Below are positions 25,345 to 35,500 of a DNA stretch of 64,000 bases, piece after piece. The notes beneath the pieces are model-generated. The model did not search any database. It was given only the letters and a program-made list of their open reading frames with translations, and was not told the DNA's origin. Position 1 is the stretch's first letter; every line of letters starts with the position of its first letter. Source of the stretch: Plutella xylostella (Eukaryota; Arthropoda; Insecta; Lepidoptera; Plutellidae); contig NC_063984.1 of NCBI RefSeq assembly GCF_932276165.1, positions 2,859,501 to 2,923,500 of the forward strand. The letters are read 5' to 3'. The position numbers and the translations under genes were made by a program.

Positions 25345-25615
25345 GACTGTAATCCCTGAAGACTACCCTTCAGAGGTGACGAGTCACCCACTTTTCGCTG
25401 TACATTTGAACTAAAGTAATAGGTCGCGAGCCGTATCGCCGTTTTGGAATGGAGCACAATACACTTAGGGTACACATCTAGAAATTTAGATGTGCAGGCT
25501 TCCTCACGATGTTTTTCCTTCACCGTAAGAGCACGTGGTATTAATTGTACTTAATTTCCTTATTTCTAGAGAATTCCTTGGTACATGGCCGGATTCGAAC
25601 CCACGACATTGGTTT
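25345..25615 (-). mobile_element. SINE-like repeat
   Basis: On the minus strand a tRNA-type head with a perfect B box (GGTTCGAATCC, complement of 25583-25593) precedes a body with the motif CATCGTGAGGAAGCC, common in lepidopteran retroposons. No clear A box, and the ends are approximate. Confidence 0.5.
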
Positions 25616-25637
25616 TTAATTTAATTTGAATAACATA

Positions 25638-25814
25638 ACAATGATGTCGATTCTGAAGGCAGAAATTCTAATTTTTAACGCTGTCAAACTAAAAAATTTG
25701 CTAGCATAAAATGACATTTACGGAAACAATCATAGAGTCGAATTTTAACCAAATAAATTAAGGTTTTGACAGTTCTAAATTTAGAATTTCTGCCTTCAGA
25801 ATCGACATCATTGT
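25638..25814. mobile_element. Fold-back MITE
   Basis: The left arm ACAATGATGTCGATTCTGAA and its complement at the right end match without visible mismatch, and the matching region continues to about 34 bp (through GGCAGAAATTCTAA). The core of about 105 bp is AT-rich and non-coding. No clear target duplication. Confidence 0.7.
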
Positions 25815-26176
25815 ACAGTTCCCCAAAATTGATAATGCACATAGAAATCTTCGTCATTGTTCGGCAACGGTCGTATTCCCGAGCGTTAGAAAACGATATG
25901 TATTTAGAGTGGTTAAATGCATTTTCTTCATGCAATTTTAGTAGAATTATGTGTTTGGTGCTAAAAGAGATATTGATTTATCAGTAACGAAATTTGATTC
26001 GATAATTCATAAGGGTCATTTAAGATTTTTGTACCTAAACACAAAATTCCGCTGTTCTTGGAATCTACCTTTTGGCCTGAAGGAGTATATTTCAGACGAT
26101 TTTTCAGGCTAAAGCACTCATCGGATCGTTTCAGTAGCAGCAGCGAGACGATTACTGGAAAATAGCGAACCCAAGT
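25815..26176. other. Putative 5' region of the LINE at 26177
   Basis: No separate gene. From about 26040 the base composition shifts toward that of the following LINE, so the element's 5' untranslated region probably starts there, but I could not fix its 5' end. Confidence 0.35.
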
Positions 26177-29100
26177 ATGACAGTAAACGAAAATAACACA
26201 AGTAAATTTGTTAGTTATAACTGTAAATCAGTAAAGCGATCAGCTGATTGTGTTCGTGAGCTGTGTAAGTCGGCTGATATTATTGCGCTACAGGAAACAT
26301 GGCTAATGGAGCACGATCTGCAGTTTCTTGGGACTATGGATGGTGAATTTGGATTTACTGGGACCTCAGCAGTGGACTCGTCCACTATACTAAGGGGGAG
26401 ACCTCACGGTGGGGTCGCTATCCTGTGGCGGAAGAGCATTTTTCAGTGCGTTTCGATTGTGCAGTGTAACAGTGTGCGGCTCGCGGCCATAAAAGTTAAG
26501 TTGGGTGCGCGTTCCTTTCTTATCGTGTCGGTATACATGCCTACGGACTCTGCCAGTAATCTAGTCGAGTTTACGGAATGCCTAAGTGAGATTAACGCAA
26601 TTATCGAAAACTGTGATGTGGATTCAGTATTTATAATGGGAGATTATAACGCCCACCCCGGTGAGTTGTTTTCTAATGAAATGTTAAACTTTTGTGCTGA
26701 TCAAAACTGGTTTTGTGCGGACTTTGAATTGCTGCCGCCCGATACCTACACCTTTGTTAGTGACGCTCACGGGTGTAGACGGTGGCTGGACCATTGCTTA
26801 GTCACGAGCGCAGCTAAACAATCAATAATAAGTGCCAAAGTTTATTATGACGTTTTCTGGTCAGACCATTTCCCATTAGAGATTACGTGCAATATAGACA
26901 TTATAAAGCCTAGGTTAGAAAATTGTGATACTATTATTACTAATAAAAATAAGGCTATTTGGGGGGAGAGGGGTCAACTTCAAATAGATAGATATAGGGA
27001 ACTGTGTAACCAAAAGCTGAGAGAAATTGACTTACCAGTTGAACTAAATCAATGCTGTGATTTTATGTGTGATAATACACAACATAATAGTGTTATAGAT
27101 AATCTATACAATAAGATTGTAACAATTTTATCGGAGGCAGCTATTTCTACCGGCAGCGTACGGTCTGTTAGAAAACGAAAATACGTTACCGGCTGGAATA
27201 GGTATGTCCAAGAGTCTCACAGGGAGGCCCGACTAAGTTTCCAGTTGTGGCTAATAAATGGCAAACCAACTCGTGGACCATGCTATGATCAAATGCATAA
27301 AGATAGGAAACTTTTTAAGGCTAAACTTAGGTGGTGCCAAGATAATGAGACGCAAATAAAAATGGACATAATTGCGTCTCATCATAAGAATAAGAACTTT
27401 AGTCAGTTTTGGAAAGAAACTAAGAAGCTAAGCCCAAGGGCGGGCCTCCCAGTGAGTGTGGAGGGGGTAAGTGAGACCACAGAGATTGCTAATCTCTTCA
27501 TGGAGCATTTTAAGGTGAAGTTATCGAGGGGGCAGGGGGACGCGCTGCGGATGCCCACTGCTGACTCCGTCATCGCCCCCGTCACAGTCAATGCCAAGGA
27601 AGTTCGCAATATTATAGTGCGAATGACAAGAGGTAAATCGCCGGGGCATGATGGACTTAGCATTGAGCATTTGCTGTATGCTGGGGTTCACCTGCCAAGA
27701 GTCCTGGCTTTGCTGTACAGTCTCTGTATTAGGCATTCCTATCTACCTGAGGGTCTAATGAAAACAATTGTTGTTCCGATCATCAAAAATAAAAGAGGAG
27801 ACCCGTCAGATAAAAACAATTATAGGCCGATATCGCTGGCAACCATCATGGCTAAGGTGCTGGATAGTGTGCTTGACAGCCATCTAGGTAAACATATGTG
27901 TCTGCACGATGGACAGTTTGGGTTTAGACCTGGACTGTCCACTGAATCTGCCATACTCTGTCTAAAGCACACTGCCCAGTACTATGTGGATAGGGGAACT
28001 CCGGTATATGCGTGTTTCCTGGACCTCTCGAAAGCATTTGACCTTGTGTCTTATGACCTCCTCTGGGACAAACTGTCTGGTGAGACCAATCTTCCCTCTG
28101 AGCTTGTGGCAATCCTGGGGTATTGGTATAGGCATCAACAGAATAATGTTAGATGGGCAGGCTCTCTCTCGGACACGTATGGGTTGGACTGCGGGGTGAG
28201 GCAGGGGGGGTTGACCTCGCCTAAGCTTTTCAACCTGTATGTCAACCGTCTGGTCGGGGAGCTCAGCAGCGCCGGTGTTGGCTGCTCTATTGATGGAAAG
28301 TTTGTTAACAACATTAGTTATGCTGACGATATGGTGCTGCTGAGTCCCTCGATCAGTGCTCTAAGAAAACTCATCGGCATCTGTGAGTCCTACGCCGTGG
28401 CGCATGGGCTCAGGTATAACGTTAAGAAGAGTGAGTTGCTGGTATTCAAGGCAGGGCAACACTCCTGCAATAATATTCCACCAGTAACTCTCTGTGGTGC
28501 TCCTCTTAACAGAGTTAATAAATTTAAATACCTGGGTCATTGGGTCACGGAGGACCTCACGGATGACCTTGACATTGAGAGGGAACGCAGAGCGCTGGCG
28601 GCCCGATGTAACATGCTGGCTCGCAGGTTTGCACGCTGCTCCAAAGAAGTAAGGGTGTCGCTTTTTAAGGCTTATTGCCAAACCTTCTACACATGCAGCC
28701 TGTGGGTCAAGTATACGCAGAAGGCCTACAGTGCTCTGCGCGTCCAATATAACAATGCCTTCAGGGTTCTACTGGGGCTGCCTCGATACTGCAGTGCGTC
28801 AGGGATGTTTGCAGATGCACGCACTGACGGGTTCCACGCAATAATGCGAAAGAGAGCGGCTTCCCTGATGCGCAGGATCCGGGGCAGCGCCTGTCGAACC
28901 CTGAAGGTAATTAGTGAGAGGGTCGATGGCCCTGTTTTATGTCACTGGGTAAAAATCCATAGCCCTAAAAATCCAAAAGTTTTTTGTAAATAAGTATTTA
29001 TAATACTTGTTTGCAAGGAGCATTTGTATTAAATAAATATGTATTTAATAATATTATTTTTTAAAATTTAATAATGTAATAATAATATTATTGTTTTTAA

Positions 29101-29242
29101 TTTAATAATTTAATAATGTACTTAATAATGTTATTCTTTTTAATTTAATAATGTAACTAACCTAGATAATAAGCCAAATTGTTACTAACACAACTATGGA
29201 CTTTTGTCTGAAATAAATATTATTCTATTCTATTCTATTCTA
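26040..29242 (+). mobile_element. Non-LTR retrotransposon (whole element)
   Basis: Spans the endonuclease-RT ORF and a 3' untranslated region. The UTR contains an AT-rich tandem stretch (about 29039-29160, repeated TTTAATAATGTA-like units), then GAAATAAATATT (poly(A)-signal-like) and a (TTCTA)n tail at 29221-29242. The 5' boundary is approximate and no target duplication was found. An intact ORF and a crisp tail suggest a fairly young copy. Confidence 0.75.
26177..28993 (+). CDS. Non-LTR retrotransposon endonuclease-reverse transcriptase
   Basis: A 938-residue uninterrupted polyprotein of a LINE-type element that would nick target DNA and copy its own RNA onto the nick. The N-terminal third is an APE-like endonuclease: QETW with catalytic Glu40, a GDYN motif near residue 155 and SDH near residue 234. 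The central part is reverse transcriptase: FGFRPGLSTESAIL, LDLSKAFDLVSYD with the first catalytic Asp, CGVRQGGLTSP, and the YADD catalytic box near residue 715. A C-terminal region follows with no obvious zinc knuckle. The start is the first ATG of the open frame, preceded by untranslated sequence; no ORF1 is visible upstream, so the copy may be 5'-truncated or of a single-ORF type. It resembles the element at 62128-64000, at roughly two-thirds identity by eye over the RT core. Clade (CR1/Jockey-like group) is a guess. Confidence 0.9.
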   Translation: MTVNENNTSKFVSYNCKSVKRSADCVRELCKSADIIALQETWLMEHDLQFLGTMDGEFGFTGTSAVDSSTILRGRPHGGVAILWRKSIFQCVSIVQCNSVRLAAIKVKLGARSFLIVSVYMPTDSASNLVEFTECLSEINAIIENCDVDSVFIMGDYNAHPGELFSNEMLNFCADQNWFCADFELLPPDTYTFVSDAHGCRRWLDHCLVTSAAKQSIISAKVYYDVFWSDHFPLEITCNIDIIKPRLENCDTIITNKNKAIWGERGQLQIDRYRELCNQKLREIDLPVELNQCCDFMCDNTQHNSVIDNLYNKIVTILSEAAISTGSVRSVRKRKYVTGWNRYVQESHREARLSFQLWLINGKPTRGPCYDQMHKDRKLFKAKLRWCQDNETQIKMDIIASHHKNKNFSQFWKETKKLSPRAGLPVSVEGVSETTEIANLFMEHFKVKLSRGQGDALRMPTADSVIAPVTVNAKEVRNIIVRMTRGKSPGHDGLSIEHLLYAGVHLPRVLALLYSLCIRHSYLPEGLMKTIVVPIIKNKRGDPSDKNNYRPISLATIMAKVLDSVLDSHLGKHMCLHDGQFGFRPGLSTESAILCLKHTAQYYVDRGTPVYACFLDLSKAFDLVSYDLLWDKLSGETNLPSELVAILGYWYRHQQNNVRWAGSLSDTYGLDCGVRQGGLTSPKLFNLYVNRLVGELSSAGVGCSIDGKFVNNISYADDMVLLSPSISALRKLIGICESYAVAHGLRYNVKKSELLVFKAGQHSCNNIPPVTLCGAPLNRVNKFKYLGHWVTEDLTDDLDIERERRALAARCNMLARRFARCSKEVRVSLFKAYCQTFYTCSLWVKYTQKAYSALRVQYNNAFRVLLGLPRYCSASGMFADARTDGFHAIMRKRAASLMRRIRGSACRTLKVISERVDGPVLCHWVKIHSPKNPKVFCK

Positions 29243-30109
29243 TAATATTGTCATAATATTAAAATTTACTTCGAAAATGTTACAGTACTTTTCAAGTGCC
29301 TTACTGAAGATGGATGAAAGAAGGTTTGAATAACATAAGGTTTATATTGGAAGAAGAAAAATGGATTTCAAACACAAGTTTACATTAAAATTTTAAAATC
29401 TCAATTAAAAAGTATTTGCAGCACTGATAATTTCGCATTAATATTACAATTACAAACTTGGACTTTTGGGTGTGACTTTATTTACAAAGTGAAGGCTATC
29501 ATTGTGACATATATTTTATTCTTTAATTTGTGTCATAAAAAGGCGTCATCAACAATAATTTTATTAAAATTGAAATTAAATCACATTTGAAAACAAACCC
29601 AAGAACGATATGTAATAACAGCTCTATATATATAATTCCACAGAACTCACTGACAAGAACTGAAGGACCTTTGACTGATTGGTGACAGCCGCCGACAGCC
29701 CAAATTATTTTCGATTATGTACACATGATATTGACTCCTATTTCTTTCGGACAAGGTGCAAAATCCAAGTGCATTGTTTGAGGCTGTTACGATTCAATGA
29801 TTCGGGTGTTTCCGGGAATACGACAGTTTGCGAAGATTTGCATGCGCATTATTAATATGGGAGAACTGTATGTACCTTACCGTTGCTGCCGTCAATTTAA
29901 ATTTTCATATCTCCCGTAAACTTACTTATATCCGGATCCTGAAGGAAACATTCAGCGTGCAGACGTGCGCTCTCTCAGCGTCGGACGGTAATCCCTCCAT
30001 ACTCCAGAACCTTCTAGATATCGACAGCTCACATCACATGCAATGGTTAACAAATGCTATTTCACTTTGGTAAGATTGCCTTTATTTTTTGTTTTTGGAA
30101 GCATTGACA
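29243..30109. other. No gene seen
   Basis: AT-rich DNA between two mobile elements. The plus-strand frame at 29828-30073 has no recognisable domain. Confidence 0.45.
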
Positions 30110-30320
30110 TATAAATAAAATAAAAATCATTTATTTCAGACAATGTAGTCCATATAAGTATAAAATCAGTCCTTATAGCTATGTAGCTCCTAGGTTAGGT
30201 ACTCGAGCTTAACACAAAACTAACGAACGAGTACACAAAGGAATAAAGTGATAAGGACAGCAGCGTACTGAAACTATATATTTTAGGGTAAACTAACCCC
30301 CCTGAGCAAGGGCTGGGCGT
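30110..30320 (-). mobile_element. LINE 3'-end fragment
   Basis: On the minus strand the sequence ends in CTGAAATAAATGA followed by an A/T-rich tail (30110-30138), the same tail start as the 62-kb LINE (CTGAAATAAATGAATTT). The upstream 3'-UTR-like sequence is non-coding. The inner boundary is not visible. Confidence 0.45.
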
Positions 30321-30433
30321 AAGCAAGTTTTTTAGTAACGCTCAACGAAGATACAAAAGAACTGTTACAATTATTTCATGCAGAATAGAACCATACCAAG
30401 ATATTACATGCATGTAGAAAATTAATTATACTC

Positions 30434-30574
30434 GGGCCTCGTCCGAAGGGATTACAAAATTATAACACTTGTAGTACCGCTAGCGGTTCACCACTTCACA
30501 CACTTTATTTGAGGGTAAGAGTTAAAAAAAAAACTGACGTCACCAAGCTCCGCCTCCTACCCGGTCGTGTCATT
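30434..30574 (+). repeat. Left inverted terminal repeat of the DIRS element
   Basis: 141 bp, matching the reverse complement of 39935-40076 except for one extra base in the homopolymer run. It includes the palindrome CCGCTAGCGG, a run of A and TGACGTCA (30535-30542), which may act as a promoter element. The outermost 13 bp at each end of the element differ between left and right. Confidence 0.95.
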
Positions 30575-30661
30575 CGCTTTTTAGTGCTCGCCACGAACAC
30601 ATCTTTTTCGTGTCTCTCTTGTTAAATTTTGTGTTACCGGACGTTAAAAAGTGTTTATATC

Positions 30662-30815
30662 ATGCCTAAACGCAAAAATGATAATAGTGATTATGATAAG
30701 TTAATGAAAAAATTCAAAAGGTTGGAGAAAAAAGTGCGGCGTCGATGTCGTAGTCGAAGTCGATCAAACTCACGATCGTCATCACGAAGCAGCCGGCGAC
30801 GCTCGAATTCACAAG
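30662..30815 (+). CDS. DIRS gag-like protein, exon 1
   Basis: The first exon encodes about 51 residues, starting MPKRKNDNSDYDK. A short charged helix (KLMKKFKRLEKKV) is followed by an Arg-Ser-rich tail (RSRSRSNSRSSSR), a basic nucleic-acid-binding type of sequence. The ATG at 30662 fits better than the upstream open codons because it follows the inverted repeat and opens a lysine-rich start common in DIRS gag proteins. Read straight through, the frame stops at once in GGTTAG. That same sequence is a splice donor (GTTAGT from 30816), and the acceptor at 31098 restores the frame in phase 1, so I read this as a two-exon gene. Confidence 0.75.
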
Positions 30816-31098
30816 GTTAGTGCTTATGAGAAGTAGCTTAATAAATATACTTGAAAGTGTTATCATCAAAATATCCAGTTAGCAGGCCACAGGCTACCTA
30901 CCTACTTCAATTTTTTGTACAAAAATTGGTTTTGCGAACAGTATTTTAGGACTGTTTCTTAACTAATGTTCAATTAATATGTAACTGTACTACTTGGGTT
31001 TGCGTTTTGTTTTTTGGAACTTAACTACCCACTAAACTAGTTTAGCGAACAGAACTCTGGGTCTGTTTCATAACTAATTTGAAATCATTCGATTTCAG
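30816..31098 (+). other. Predicted 283-bp intron in DIRS gag
   Basis: Begins GTTAGT and ends in a pyrimidine-containing ATTTCAG. It joins a phase-1 codon, and the frames on both sides connect exactly to the long open frame that runs to 32129. The interior is AT-rich with stops in all relevant frames. No RNA evidence is available here. Confidence 0.65.
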
Positions 31099-32129
31099 TA
31101 CCAGAACAAACGGAAAACCACAATGTTGGTGAATTCAATGTTGCCCAGCTCCTCGACGGAGACCATACCTTCAATACTCCTGCATCAGAGCATCATAATA
31201 CCCCAGCCCATGATGGACCATCATCTGTAGGCACCGCTGCTGCGGCTACTACCACCGACAATGCTCACATGGCAGGCCCGAGTGGCCAAGCTATCGAAAT
31301 GCTCGATTTATCTAACCTAGATGAGGAACCACAGCCCCTCCCTACTGAACCCGTCTTGGATGATGCGATTCTAGAAATATTAGGTGATGACCCAACTATA
31401 TCTAATACATATGGGGCTGAAATCCAAAAAGATCTGGCTATAAGACTGGAGCATATCGCTACTCATGGGCTGACTGAGTAACTTCGGAAAGAGATTACTC
31501 AGAAGTATCTTGTTCCGAATAATTGCAAACTAATCAATGCACCTTCCTTAAATGTGGAACTTGAGGCCATCTCCGCTGCTATCACCAAACGCGATAAAGG
31601 CATTCAAGCCCGCCAAAAACAAATTGCTACTGCTATATCTTGTATAAGCCAGACTATTAATAAACTGATAACGAATACTAACGCAGATTCGGAGACAGTG
31701 AAGATGCTAATGGATGCAGAGCGTCTATTATGTGATTCTCAGTATAATGATTCCATATTGAGAAGAAATTTTATTACTTCATCAGTAAAACCGGAAATGA
31801 AAGAGCAACTTCAGAAAACTAAGCCGGATAGCTACTTGTTTGGCCAAGCATTAGCTGAGACCATTAAAACGGCCAAGGTAATAAACAGGTCAAGTGCTGA
31901 TCTGAGAATACCAGCACCCAAACCACCAGTAAATAAAAGACCAGCTGCTGCCAGTGCCAGCACATCCAATACATCCAGGAATTTAAACTGGAAGGGCCCG
32001 TATCCTCCGCGGAAACAACCGAATCATCCGAAGACGAGGAATCCCCCCCCGCCCCTGCCTCCAGGCAGGAACCAGCCGTGGAGCTCATCGAGAGCGTCGC
32101 GTCAGCAGCCGCCGCGCTCCCGCCGCTAG
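31099..32129 (+). pseudogene. DIRS gag-like protein, exon 2, with in-frame stop
   Basis: Continues exon 1 in the same frame. It begins with an acidic, Ala/Thr-rich linker, then an acidic stretch (DLSNLDEEPQPLPTEPVLDD), a helical region and a Pro/Arg-rich basic C-terminus. A single TAA at 31479-31481 interrupts the frame; on both sides the frame is open and of similar character, to 31478 and then from 31482 to 32129, so the stop is likely a point lesion in this copy. The 3' end overlaps the RT frame, as in other DIRS elements. Gag assignment is by position and composition, not by a diagnostic motif. Confidence 0.7.
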
Positions 32130-32346
32130 ATCCGGTAAAATATGCTGGCAGATTAACGTTATTCTATGACCAATGGTCACTCATTACTAACAACTCGTTA
32201 GTACTATCTTGCATCCAGGGCTACAAGATTCCGTTCTCGGGTCCTGTAAACCAAATATCTGGTCCAACTATGGCACAATACAATAATAAGGAAAGAAATT
32301 GTTATCTTGAGTGCATAAATAATTTATTATCTAATGGAGCCATTTC
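32042..32346 (+). pseudogene. DIRS reverse transcriptase ORF, 5' part, cut by the mag-like insertion
   Basis: An open frame overlapping the end of gag in another reading frame. It starts in a Glu/Pro/Ala-rich stretch and leads into GRLTLFYDQW and NCYLECINNLLSNGAIS, typical of the region just before the RT core. There is no ATG at the start of this frame; expression may use frameshifting, an alternative start or splicing. The frame ends where the mag-like element begins (32347). The coding continuation lies at 36976 onwards, in the same codon phase relative to the duplicated target ATTTC. Confidence 0.8.
32342..32346 (+). repeat. Target-site duplication ATTTC, left copy
   Basis: Five bases immediately before the left LTR, repeated at 36976-36980 immediately after the right LTR. 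Five-bp duplications are typical of Ty3/Gypsy integrases. Confidence 0.93.
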
Positions 32347-32449
32347 TGTTGTGTATGATAGTAAGATCTTTGACCACCGGCCGCTAAGCGGCGGTAGGTA
32401 AATAAACCAGTTCACGTTTAGCCGTTGTTTCATTGACACGTACATATCA
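32347..32449 (+). repeat. Left LTR of the mag-like element
   Basis: 103 bp, TGTTGTGTATG...ACATATCA, identical base for base to 36873-36975. It contains a small hairpin (GCCGC-TAA-GCGGC) and an AATAAA at 32401-32405 region that could serve as poly(A) signal. Confidence 0.95.
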
Positions 32450-32450
32450 C

Positions 32451-32460
32451 TGGCGACAGG
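32451..32460 (+). other. Primer-binding site of the mag-like element
   Basis: TGGCGACAGG starts two bases after the LTR. TGG complements the CCA end of a tRNA; the following bases resemble a tRNA-Ser type site, as reported for mag-family elements. The tRNA identity is from memory. Confidence 0.7.
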
Positions 32461-32506
32461 CTGTTCTAAAAAAAACCACGCGTGTGCACTTCGTTATCTA
32501 ATTACA

Positions 32507-32554
32507 ATGCCTATCGGTCACATCGAACCTTACACCATCGGGAGTAATAACTAG
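32507..32554 (+). pseudogene. Start of mag-like gag ending at a premature stop
   Basis: An ATG at 32507 begins a frame whose first residues (MPIGHIEPY) look like a mag-type gag start. It is terminated after 15 codons by TAG at 32552-32554. The frame then stays open, in the same phase, to the end of pol at 36526. This is the only stop found in an otherwise uninterrupted coding region. The next in-frame ATG by which the long protein could start is well downstream. Confidence 0.8.
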
Positions 32555-35500
32555 GACACCTATATTCGTCGTGTAAAACAATTCATCACGTTAAATAACA
32601 TCGCCGACACGTTGCAAGTAGCTACGTTAGTGACGGTAGTAGGCGCGGAATGTTACGAATTAATGTGTGATTTGTGTTCGCCGGATACTCCAGAATCTAA
32701 AACGTTTGATGCGTTAGTTACTCTTGTGAAGGACCACCTGGAACCAGATCGCTCTGAAATTGCTGAAAGGCATATATTTCGCCAAAGAACGCAGCGACCG
32801 GGCGAAAGTATTCGCGAATACCTGCAATCTTTAAAACATTTGGCCAAAACGTGCAATTTCGTCGATAAATTGGAGGAGAATTTAAGAGACCAATTTGTTT
32901 CGGGTCTAAACAATGAAGACATGAGATCTAGGATCTTTGCGGAGAAAAACGTGGACTACAAGCGCGCCGTGGAGCTGGCGCAGGCGCTGGAGGCGGCGGA
33001 GCGGCACGCGGGCGTGGCGTGCGCTGCGGGCGCGGGCGCCGGCGCGGCCTCGCGGGCCCGGGACCCCCGGGAGGCGCACGAGGACGACGGCTTGCACCGG
33101 CTGGGGACGCGAGCGGCCGGCGGCGGGGGCTCCCGGGGGGCGTCCCGCGCCGCGCCGCGCCCGCAGCGCCCATGTGCGCGCTGTGGCAAATCCGGCCACA
33201 CGGATGGCAAGTGTCGGTTCAAATATTACAACTGTGATGGGTGTGGCGAAAGAGGTCATATAAAGTCAGTGTGTAAAAGTGCTAAAAGTGATAACAGTGC
33301 AATAAAATCATCAAAGAATCAATTCTTTATAGATGGATCGGACACGGATGATGAAGGTTGTAACTTTTATAACTTAGTAGTAAATAGCGAAGGTGATGGG
33401 CCTTATTATGCGACGGTCACTGTTGAAAATAAAGTATGTAAATTCGAAATTGATACCGGAAGTAAACTCTCTGTCATGTCAAAAAAATATTACGATAGCA
33501 ATTTTTCTAATATTCCGATTGAGAAACGTCAGCTGAGTTTAAAGTCTTACACTGGAGACATCATCGATACTCTTGGGTTTATTGTGGTAAATGTTTGCTA
33601 CGGCGATAAACAGGTCAAATTAAATCTATTTGTCATTGAGAACGGGGGACCTCCACTAATGGGTCGCACTTGGATCAAACAATTAAAGTTAGCTATTGTT
33701 GAATGCCACAGTTTAACCGTAGAGGACTCGATGGCGGTCTCGTTACGTAATGAGTTTCCGGATGTATTTGCCGAAGGTTTAGGTACTTTTAAGTCGGAAT
33801 TTAAACTTTATCTTAAAGATGAGTCGTCACCAGTTTTTATTAAGTCACGCCCTATGCCTCTGGCGTTGCGCCAACCAGTGGAGAGGGAGCTGGATAGGCT
33901 GCAGCGGGAGGATGTCATATACAAAGTGGAGCGCTCAGACTACGGGACGCCGATCGTGCCGGTCATCAAGTCCAACGGTAGTATACGTATATGTGGTGAC
34001 TACAAGGTCACGATAAATCCGCTTCTAAAGGACTACCACTACCCGCTGCCGCGCATCGAGGACCTGTTCGCCACCCTGGGCGGCGGTGAACAGTACACTA
34101 AACTAGATCTCTCGAAAGCATTTCAACAATGTTTACTGCACGAAGACTCGCAGGCTATGACGGCCATCACCACTCACGTAGGTACCTTCGTTTATAAGCG
34201 AGTTCCCTTTGGCATAAAATGTATACCAGAAAATTTTCAGAAAATCATGGAGGAAACGTTAAACGGGTTACCGTCGACTGCTGTATTCGCTGATGATATT
34301 TGTGTCACAGGAAAGGACAGGGAAACCCATTTAACGAACCTTAGGGCAGTGCTACAACGACTCAAAGAAAATGGATTGCGTATAAATTTTAAAAAGTGTA
34401 AATTTTTTAAAGACAGTGTTACTTATTTAGGTTACAAAATAGATAAGTTCGGTTTACACACGGATGCAAAAAAAATTGAGGCCATTGTAGCAGCGCCACC
34501 ACCAACCAATGTCACTCAGCTGAAGAGTTTTATGGGATTAGTAAACTTTTATTCAAAGTTTTGTGTAAATATGAGCGACATTCTTAAACCAATGTATGAC
34601 TTGTTAAAAAAGAATTCTAAATGGAAGTGGACATCTGATTGTGACACGGCATTTAATAAAATTAAGAAGGTGTTAAGCAGTTCCCCTGTGCTGGCGCACT
34701 ACGACCCGAGCCTCGAGCTGATACTGTCGGTGGACAGCAGCGCGTACGGGCTGGGCGCCGTGCTCACGCAGCGCGCGCGCGACGGCTCCGAGCGGCCGCT
34801 GTGCTGCGCGTCCCGCACGCTCAACGCCGCCGAGCTCAATTACTCGCAGATAGACAAGGAGGCGCTTGCGATCGTGTTCGGGGTCAGTAAACACCACCAG
34901 TACCTGTACGGCAGGAACTTCACGTTGCGTAGTGATCACCGCCCTTTAAGATACATTTTTGGTAAAAATAAAGGTTTGCCGGTGACGGCTGCAAGTCGAC
35001 TACAGCGTTATGCGGTTAAATTGGCCGCTTATAACTTCAATATTGAGTTTGTGACATCTGCAAAAAATTGTTTTGCTGACGCTCTGTCCCGTCTCCCTCT
35101 GGAATTGACTAAACAGCAACCACGAGGTGAAGACCAACATGTCAGTTATCAAAATTTTGCACAAGAATGTTTCCCGATAAGCTTTAAAGACATTAAAACA
35201 GAAACTTCTAAGGATGCGACACTCAGTAAAATTTATGGATTTATTATGTACGGTTGGCCGACAAACAAAGACTACGACGACATAGAAAAAAAATATTATA
35301 GTAGAAGGGACAGTTTGCACATAGATCAGGGTTGCATTGTATGGGGATATCGTATCGTGGTTCCGGGCTCATTGAGAAATTTGATTTTAAAAGAAATTCA
35401 CGACGGTCACCCGGGTATCGTTAGGATGAAACAAATCGCGCGTAATTACGTTTGGTGGGACAACATAGACCAAGACATAGAGGAGGTGGCGCGCGAGTGC

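Noticed and set aside
30629..30661. DIRS gag starting at the upstream end of the open frame
   Set aside because: The upstream codons give no gag-like sequence and the first residues are not initiated by a good ATG context. The ATG at 30662 opens the lysine-rich gag start.
32347..32449. Part of the DIRS RT gene
   Set aside because: The open frame runs a short way into the LTR, but the identical sequence at 36873 and the ATTTC duplication show it belongs to the mag-like element.
32906..33263. Several overlapping open frames of 72-117 codons on both strands
   Set aside because: They lie in the GC-rich part of the mag-like gag and arise because GC-rich sequence has few stops. The real frame carries the zinc knuckles.
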